Shown: positions 57,019 to 64,000 of the stretch, one piece after another | Layout of the letters: every line of letters begins with the position of its first letter | How positions within the stretch are numbered: the first letter of the stretch is position 1 | Assembly: GCA_030704615.1 (NCBI GenBank) | Contig: CM060732.1 | Location: forward strand, 69,977,053 to 70,041,052 | DNA from: Takakia lepidozioides | Taxonomy: Eukaryota > Streptophyta > Takakiopsida > Takakiales > Takakiaceae | Reading direction: 5' to 3' | DNA: 64,000 nt | The notes under the pieces: model-generated | What the model was told of the DNA's origin: nothing | The model's input: the letters and a program-made list of their open reading frames with translations, nothing else | Database searches by the model: none | Translations under genes and position numbers: made by a program

Positions 57019-60000
57019 CTACTCTCCTACACCCTCCGAGGAACTTGCCCCACCTTCTTCCTCATCCCCCTCATCCCCCTCATCCTCCGAGCTCTGTGAT
57101 GCATCAGTTCCACTATGCCTCTCAAAAATCCCGTCCTCTCCTTGGGGGACTGTCCACCTCACCTCCTGGGAATCTTCTGCGTCTTCTCCCCCACTTTCCT
57201 CAGCAGAATCCAACACAAATCTACGAGCCCGACGGGCTCTAATAGCTGCTGCCTCCTCCCTCATCTTCATTTTCTTGAGGCTTGCCTCGTCTAAAATCTG
57301 CTGTACACGACTACGTTCGGAACACCTCCTAATGGACACCGAAGCAAGCCGGGCAGCATAAGTAGGCAGGATGTACTCCCTTTCTGGACTAGGCATGAAA
57401 TCTCCCCTGGCAAAAAAAGGCACGTTCCTCCTGCCCATGAACTCCGGTGTAGACGTCCCTCCGGCAGTACTTGGCATCCTACAGTAAGAACAAATCCACT
57501 TGAAGAATGTCAATACCAGCACAACCAGAAAGGGTTTTCAATGAAATAAGAGAGCGGAGGGAGGTGCCTCACAAAATCTGGAGGCAACTTACAATGCCAC
57601 CACTCACTCGTAAACCGGGGGCTCCTCGGCCTCGATCCCAACTTCCTCCCCCTGCTCCTTCTCGGATTTTTCCTCATCCTCCGAGGATGCCTCTTCCTCT
57701 TTCGGCAGACGTTCAGCCGCTGCAAGTTCCGAGTTGTGGAGGGCAGTATCTGGCTCGAAGGCGAACACATGCCTGTCGGACAACGTCCCTGCCCACATTG
57801 AAGCACCTGAGGAACAAAGCGGGCGGTTAATAGCTTGCGGCATGCAATTGCAATGGGGCTAGGGGACAAACTGAGCACGTGAAGGCTTACCCGTGCCGCA
57901 TGTGAGGTCCAGAATCCGCCCTTGGACATCCGAGCACGTCTCCATGAGGGTTTGGATGAAAGCAGGGCTTCGGGTCCGGCTGTACCGCCACGGTTTGCCT
58001 GTCTTTGTGTCCTTCGGCATACTAGAGTGGGGCACATAGTTGTAGAGGACATCGTAGGTTACAGGGTCCACAGCGGCATCAACAAGACGACCGTCGTTGC
58101 GGAATTTGAACGTAGACCCTCTCTTCACAAAGCAATATGCCTCAAACACCAATGTCTGCACATCCAACAAAGAAGGGATCAATTCCAGGGTCTACTTAAC
58201 ATACACCACAATATGAAGTGAATGCAATAGATTGATAACTTACACTTTGGCCCTCTGTTCGCAACCCCTGCGTACTGATGCAGAACCATTTTCTGAGGAG
58301 GACCGGGGTGACACTTTTCGGTGTCCACCTTGCCACCGCATTTTCTGTGGTCTTCCCTCTCGTGGCAAGGACAACCACACATCCACCGTCATCCAGAAGC
58401 ATCCCCGCCAGCCCAAACCCGGCTTTCCAGTAGTCCTCAGTAAACCTGTTCCAGGTGGGCACACCATCCAGGCCCTCCAGCAGCTCCCCATCTGGAATGT
58501 CGAGGAGAATCATGTCGCAAGCTCTCTCCACCTCAACCCCCCCCCGAGTGCTCTTGCAATTCGTGCTCACAGCCGTGAAGAATTCCATCATGGCTTCAAA
58601 ACCAGGGGTGTCTTTAGGCTCTGTACCGGCAGCCCTCTTCTTGGCTTTTCCCTTCTGCTCCGCCAGAGACTTGTTGTGTGCCACCTTCTTCGCCCTGGCA
58701 GCGAGAGCGTCAAGGAAGCTCTCATTGACGCATTGGATGATGGTTGGAGGTTCTAGCTTTGGCCTGTGCGTAAACGTCACCGCCGAATACCGCCGTGTAG
58801 GCTCGCCCTCAAATGCCAACTTCTTGGCAGAGCCAGTCCCACTCCGAACTGACTTGGGAACCCGGACGACCGGTGACTGGGTAGGAGCAACAGCAGTCGC
58901 AGGACCTTGAACAAAATCGGCGTCGGAGTCACTCTCTTGGGTCCCCTCCTGCGCCTCCTCCGATGCCCCGATGGTTTTCTTCTTTTTGGGTGTTACTGCA
59001 GTCACCTGTTTCCTTGTCCTTTTCCTTTGACCTTTACTCTTCTCATGCAATTTCTCTTGAATTCCTGCCTGAGCAAGCTCTGCCGCTTTCCTGGAGTTCG
59101 CAAGCGCTTTTGCCTCTTTTGCACCCAACGGAGGCAGCGGAGCCCGGTTTCGTCGGAATTCAGCATCCAGCTTCAATTGAAACTCGGATGGGTCGAGCGA
59201 GCCGGGCGGAAGGTCCACATACCAAGGGCAATCACGCAAATGTTCCAGATGCCACTCCTTCACAATATCGTCAGTGTACATGGAGTCAGCCCCAGGGTTC
59301 CTCCATGCCAGGAAGAATGGTGGCTCGAAAGACAGATGACCTTTCTCCAAAAGCGAGAACTTACAGTACCTGCATTCATGAAAAACCCAATGAGGTCCGA
59401 AAATGGCTAACTCCCTGAACGGCAATAGGGCCTACAACTGGAATATGGCGTCGAATTTCCACTTCAGGGCCACCCAGTGTAGGGACTTAGCCCGAAAATG
59501 GCTAAGTCCCTGGACGGCAATACGGCCTGGAACTGGAAAACGGCGCCGAATTTCCACTTCCGGGCCAGCCACCCTAGGGACTTACACAAAAAATGGCTAA
59601 GTCCCTGGACGGCAATAGGGCCTAGAACTGGAATACGGCGCCGAATTTCCAGTTCCGGGCCAGCCACCCTAGGGACTTAGACCGAAAATGGCTAAGTCCC
59701 TGGACGGCAATAGGGCCTGGAACTGGAATATGGCGCCGAATTTCCACTTCAGGGCCAGCCAGTCTAGGGACTTGGCCCGAAAATGGCTAAGTCCCTGGAC
59801 GGCAATAGGGCCTAGAACTGGAATACGGCGCCGAATTTCCAGTTCCGGGCCAGCCACCCTAGGGACTTAGACCTAAAATGGCTAAGTCCCTGGACGGCAA
59901 TAGGGCCTGGAACTGGAATATGGCGCCGAATTTCCACTTCATGGCCAGCCAGTCTAGGGACTTAGCCCGAAAATGGCTAAGTCCCTGGACGGCAATAGGG

Positions 60001-63000
60001 CCTAGAACTGGAAAACGGCGCCGAATTTCCAGTTCCGGGCCAGCCACACTAGGGACTTAGCCCGAAAATGGCTAAGTCCCTGAACGGCAATAGGGCCTGG
60101 AACTGGAAAATGGCGCCGAATTTCCAGTTCCGGGCCAGCCAGTCTAGGGACTTTGCCATTTTCGGAGCCCTGACTGGAAATTCGGCGCCATTTTCCCTAA
60201 CACCACTTAGGCCTCTAACATCCTGAAATGCCAGGACTTGAAAGAAAGGCAGCGCGTATGTACCTGTACAGAAGGCGCATTGCTGCTTTGTCCGCGTTCG
60301 GCTGGTCGGTGAACTCGTGGCTCCGGCGAGCATCTGCTATCTCCCGAAAGAATAGGTTGGTTTTGTAGAGCAGAAAGTACCTCGTCACATAGTCACGCAG
60401 GCTCTCTGCTGCAGGAGATATCTCCATCTTGAACTGATGTGCTTGTGTGTCCAGCTGCTCTTGCGCATTCGTCGTCACCTGTGGAGATTGTCCATCAGAT
60501 CGCTTTCCTCAAAAAATACAATGAATCAACCCCCTACTAGAGTACAAGCCCCAAACGAAGCGTGGGGAAGTACCTGAAACCACCATGTCATGCGGTTCAT
60601 CCACATGTCGAATGTGGGGTCAGAGAGTTTGTCCGGTTTGGGGAAGCTCCACATGTCCCTGGTACTTTGGGAACCATTCCAGATTTGGAGCCACCGGGTC
60701 TGTCCAACCACCCAGCATATTCGTAAGCGCCAAACACCACAAAAAGGAGTTGTTGCCACCACAATTTGGTTAAGAATGTATCACCTTTTCTGTTGCATCC
60801 ACACAGGATGTGGCTAGACGATGGAGCTTCTCCAATGTCATCGTGGGCTTCAGAGCGCGAGAGTAGTGCTTTCCCACCTCCACCAGAAAGTCGGCACCAA
60901 GGGCGGGATCAGCTATGGCCACGTACTTTACCATCCGCGACTTGTACTTTATGCGGGCCCTCACCTCCGCAGCTTTGACATACGATTCGAGTTCCGGGAG
61001 GGTTGGATTCTTCTCCTCTGACTCCATGTAGAACCTCCGCGCATGTGCCAAATCCTGCTGTATTTTCGTCTGTCGAAAAGCAGCACATAAGATTAGAGAT
61101 CCTGCTCAACACAATTTCTTCTATTGGGGGAGGAGAGACAAATTAGCTCAACAAAACTGCAGGAGCTTTACCCGAAATATGTAGTCCACCATGGCGTCGA
61201 CGCTCAGCCTATACCAGGTTCTGTCTGCCTTTGCCTCCGACTTGCGCAGGAGGTCGGCACTGAGGGAATTGGCAAACTCTTCCACCCCCTGCCTCCCGAC
61301 ATCCTTCACTCGGAAGAGCATATGGGACAAGTTGGTGGCAATGAAGGCATTCTCAGTCACCCTGCAGTGCCACATTTCCATCAAACAATACTGAAATGGG
61401 AATTTTCATCATATATGAGGATTCGCAATGAAATGACTTCCAAATTCAAAGTCCAAAAGCGAGAGGGGTTGTAGCTTACGAGTTGATGTCGGCCATTGCA
61501 GCTTTGAGAAGACTGCGATCTTTGGGCCCCGCAACCTTCAGCACAACACAATCGACGGCGAAATGCCAATCGAGATCGTTGGGGTGGGCTTGGGCAATGT
61601 GCTCCATCCATGCCAGGAGGCGATGATTGCCGTCCCACACGTAGAACATCTTACCGGACATGTGCTGGAAAAGAGGATCACTAGCAATCGATCTCTCGAA
61701 CTCCTCATTTCGCGTTTGCCAATGGGGACCCCATTTGTCCACCTCATCGGAAGTGTGGGCACGGGAAGCTCCGTGGTCGTTCTCAATGGAAACGTAAAAG
61801 GCGGCAGACCCCATTCGATATCCATCCCGGAAAGAGAATTTCAGCTTGTCGATATCGCCTGGGAGGGCAGGTCTCACCACCTGCAATGACACCAAGCGGC
61901 AAAGGGGAATTCGAAGCTTGGCCGGGTACACCATGCCCCCCAGCACCCTGCCAATGTTGCTGTGGGTTGCCTCCAACATCTTGGCAGCGGCCAACTTCAT
62001 ATCCGCCTCAGACATGACGTCTGCTGCAGAGGGGTTTTCCGGCAGCCCACCAAGACCGCCAAATCCAGCCTGTATGCTCCGGGTTTGGGGCCTGGGGATG
62101 TCCGGGAGAATGTCATCCTGGTCAGAAACATCCATGTCGTCCTCCTCAACAGGGTCAGCCACCTGCGAAACCACCTCCAGCACTCTCGTCGTCTCTACTG
62201 CCCTCTCCCTGGCTTCACCTCGAACTTGCACAATCGGTGCTCTTTCAGGTGTTCTTTCCTCTCCTCCACTCTCCACCGTATGGGTAATTGCGGGGGCTGC
62301 ACTTGCCCGCGATGGTCTAACCGGTGTGCTACTGCCTCTCTGTGGTGTCTTGTAGGGATCCACCGTCTCTGTGTGTCCCTCGCTTACATTGGCATCTGTC
62401 ATTTGGGCACCCCGGGCCTCTTCAGCTGCCTTTTGTCTTTCCTCCTTGCTAGCATTCTGTCTCGTCTGTTCTTTTGCCCTCTCTTTTGCCCTCTCACGGG
62501 CTTTCTGTTTCTTACTAGGGCTAGCAACAGGGGAGCCCTCCAGGACGACCACCTTTGATTGAGGCGAACTGACACCCTCGCGCGCACTGCTCACTCCCCC
62601 CCCGCAGCCCGTGACTGCTCTCTCGCCGGGGATTGCATGTGCTTAGCTTTCTTCTTTTTCTTTGCGTGGGCGGGCCCTACTGCATGTGCATGAACAACCT
62701 CCATTGCCGGATCTGCTGTCCTCATGTCCTCACGCCCTTCACCTGCCATGCCGCCTGCACCAACCTCCCCAATGCCTACTCTATCGTAATCTCGTTGCAA
62801 GTCCTCCCGTCCACCAACAAAAGATTTAAGTTTGCCCTCTCGCCCCAAGTTGGGCGATTCAAACATGCGATGAGTTGGAGCTGTCGATGATACCACCAGC
62901 GTGCCGGGCTCGTCGTCACTCTGTGATTGACAAAAATCGTGAACACCAACAGTGGTGCAAAAAGCAGCAGCGCAACCACCATAGCAGCAATCATGTAGCA

Positions 63001-63444
63001 AAAATGAAAACATAACAAGTTTAGGAAGTATGGAGAGCCATGCAACAACAATGAAAACAAATGCAACCATTGCCTAAGAATGACATGCACAAGCAGCCTT
63101 CTCCAGAGCTGCCGGATTTGCACACGCATTGCAAACAATCTAAGGTTCAGTCAACTATCTAAAGTTCACTCATAAAGCAAAGCCAGGATGAAGATGCAGA
63201 AACAAAGCGAGGTAACGAAGCGAAAGCAAAAAAGAAATCGAACAAACCGAAAGCAGAAGTGGCTTGCCTGAGAGTACTCGGCTTCAGTTGGCGCAGGTTG
63301 TGAGCAAGACACTGGAATCTCCTGCTGGAGCTTCAGTTTGGCCATGCGAGAGATTGGCCGTCGTCCGTAGTACAGAGCTTTCAACTTCCGCCGCGGTCTG
63401 GATCTGAGGTCTCTCTCAGGAGAGCCACGCCCTTCAGGCGGCAT
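57019..63444 (-). CDS. Ten-exon gene: ParB/sulfiredoxin-like domain fused to beta-class DNA amino-methyltransferase-like domain
   Basis: Exons (minus): 63444-63268, 62920-61480, 61361-61172, 61069-60785, 60699-60574, 60478-60264, 59369-58244, 58155-57891, 57806-57608, 57478-57019. Every junction is GT-AG except a GC donor in intron 1, and all phases match, giving about 1,494 residues if one base is missing in the G run at 62596-62603. Residues 60-380 are charged and disordered. Around 400-530 is a ParB/Srx-like region with MFYVWDGNHRLLAWM (DGNHRL at about 489). A helical part follows (600-810). NLS-like clusters (KRTRK, PKKKK) lie near 950. DMILLDIPDG (about 1102) sits where DPPY motif IV would be, then GGCVVVLATRG; the SAM loop ILDLTCGTG (1270) and VFAFEPD (1292) come after, the beta-class order. 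The tail is acidic. A nuclear DNA-binding MTase-like protein is likely; catalysis is doubtful because DPPY is lost. Confidence 0.72.
59370..60263 (-). other. Intron 6 of the ParB-methyltransferase gene
   Basis: Donor CAG|GTACATAC and acceptor TGAATGCAG|G bracket 894 bp, far longer than the other internal introns (84-129 bp). The excess is the 8-copy minisatellite. Joining gives LLYR|YCKF in frame. Confidence 0.75.
59397..60160. repeat. Intronic minisatellite, 8 units of about 95 bp in a 190-bp dimer pattern
   Basis: Units start near 59402, 59498, 59594, 59688, 59783, 59879, 59973 and 60068 with GGCTAAGTCCCTGGACGGCA. Two variants partly alternate: one with CACTTCAGGGCCAGCCAGTC, the other with CAGTTCCGGGCCAGCCACCC. 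Between units AGGGACTTAG and CTAAGTCCCT form a 10-bp dyad around about 11 bases. Each unit carries GGCGCCGAATTTCCA, shared with the array at 63.7 kb. Confidence 0.93.
62596..62603 (-). other. G8 homopolymer at a frame break in exon 2
   Basis: The frame upstream ends in REQSRAAGGE and a stop. The frame downstream opens as GGVSSAREGV and runs 370 residues through the ParB-like domain. One extra G here would unify the exon and also restore the phase required at the exon 2 donor. Confidence 0.7.
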
Positions 63445-63655
63445 AAGTCCCAGCCAAAAAGATCTCCTTTTTTGGGGTACATGCCTGGAATACCATGTTA
63501 AGCCAAGTATAGCATGAGATTTAGGGTACGTGTCCAGGAAGCCATGCGTCGCCAGCCCGAATAATAAGCGACGGCCGTCGACATTTATTGCCCAACTGCG
63601 CAATTAAATGTCGGATGAAGCCCTCCATGTCGGAAGAAAATAGACGAAAACAGTC
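63445..63655 (-). promoter_or_regulatory. Probable 5' flank of the ParB-methyltransferase gene
   Basis: The frame is open upstream of the chosen Met, so an earlier start up to 63,603 is possible. No clear TATA or CCAAT is seen between the gene start and the palindromic array. Confidence 0.25.
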
Positions 63656-63659
63656 CCGG

Positions 63660-64000
63660 AATTTCCCTCACGCAGGTAATTCGGAAGCGCGCGGATGGAA
63701 ATCCGGCGCCGAATTTCCATCCGCGCAGGTAGGGCGGTTCGCCAAATTTCCTTCAAGCAGGTAATTCGGATGCGCGCGGATGGAAATCCGGCGCCGAATT
63801 TCCATCCGCGTAGGATGGCGGTGCGCCAAATTTCCTTCAAGCAGGTAATTCGGATGCGCGCGGATGGAAATCCGGCGCCGAATTTCCATCCGCGCAGGTA
63901 ATTCGGATGCGCGCGGATGGAAATCCGGCGCCGAATTTCCATCCGCGTAGGATGGCGGTGCGCCAAATTTCCTTCAAGCAGGTAATTCGGATGCGCGCGG
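63660..64000. repeat. Palindromic tandem array at the window edge
   Basis: Units are built on a long dyad whose arms are GCGCGGATGGAAAT and ATTTCCATCCGCG, around a CCGGCGCCGA centre. The dyad repeats at about 63,692, 63,775, 63,857 and 63,911. Spacers carry GCGCCAAATTTCCTTCAAGC and AGGTAATTCGGATGCGCG. The array continues past the window end. Confidence 0.92.

Noticed and set aside
59464-60060. Short frames inside the 95-bp array
   Set aside because: Each is the same repeat unit translated, and the array lies in an intron.
61563-62562. Plus-strand frames of 108-198 residues opposite exon 2 of the large gene
   Set aside because: Antisense shadows; they lack motifs, while the minus strand carries the conserved ParB-like block and correct splice sites.
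57019-63444. Bacterial or phage contamination carrying a ParB-methylase
   Set aside because: Nine spliceosomal introns in compatible phase, a diverged paralogue 50 kb away and plant transposons on the contig place it in the plant genome.
63604-63966. Frames in the palindromic array at the right edge
   Set aside because: Repeat translations, nearly identical on both strands because of the dyads.

Overview
This is nuclear DNA of a land plant. The evidence is a plastid-type small heat shock protein gene with spliceosomal introns, a PPR protein fragment ending in the DYW motif, an ankyrin/PGG-domain fragment, Ty3/gypsy elements including a chromovirus, a LINE tail and a hAT-like non-autonomous element. 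The style of the DYW tail, the FCP1-like gene copies and the methyltransferase-like genes suggest a non-flowering lineage (lycophyte, fern, moss or gymnosperm). The species cannot be fixed from the sequence alone.

Layout. 1-4.4 kb: broken coiled-coil retroelement ORF and an LTR-like tail (+). 4.4-7.5 kb: decayed gypsy-type pol (-) that carries the C-terminal half of a cytosine-5 DNA methyltransferase upstream of reverse transcriptase. 8.0-9.1 kb: remnant of an amino-methyltransferase-like gene (-). 9.1-11.06 kb: 19-copy minisatellite. 11.06-26.3 kb: gypsy element (+) with a complete 6,966-bp chromovirus (-) nested in its integrase, with matching LTRs and a CTACG target duplication. 26.5-28.3 kb: second minisatellite. 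28.8-30.6 kb: PGG and PPR-DYW pseudogenes, the latter split by a solo-LTR-like insert. 31.2-33.3 kb: intact plastid small heat shock gene, the clearest ordinary host gene. 33.3-42.4 kb: repeats, a fold-back, a hairpin-rich GC array and two decayed unidentified genes. 42.4-46.5 kb: a scrambled second copy of the 11.9 kb gypsy family. 46.9-47.8 kb: LINE 3' end. 47.7-52.7 kb: AAGTCGG palindromic repeats around an FCP1-like gene, with a hAT-like insertion. 52.9-53.7 kb: RING-H2 ORF and a partial duplicate. 54.4-56.8 kb: two more FCP1-like remnants. 57.0-63.4 kb: large ten-exon gene (-). 63.66-64.0 kb: another palindromic array.

The most notable object is the ten-exon gene at 57,019-63,444. All nine introns join in compatible phase. 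The predicted protein of about 1,494 residues combines a ParB/sulfiredoxin-like DGNHRL motif with methyltransferase motifs in the permuted (beta-class) order, motif IV before motif I. The catalytic DPPY is replaced by DIPD. A diverged paralogue lies at 8.0-9.1 kb, beside the retroelement-borne C5 methyltransferase. Tandem arrays carrying short perfect dyads lie inside and next to these genes and recur across the window. Most transposon ORFs carry nonsense changes that look like C-to-T decay, as expected of heavily methylated DNA.
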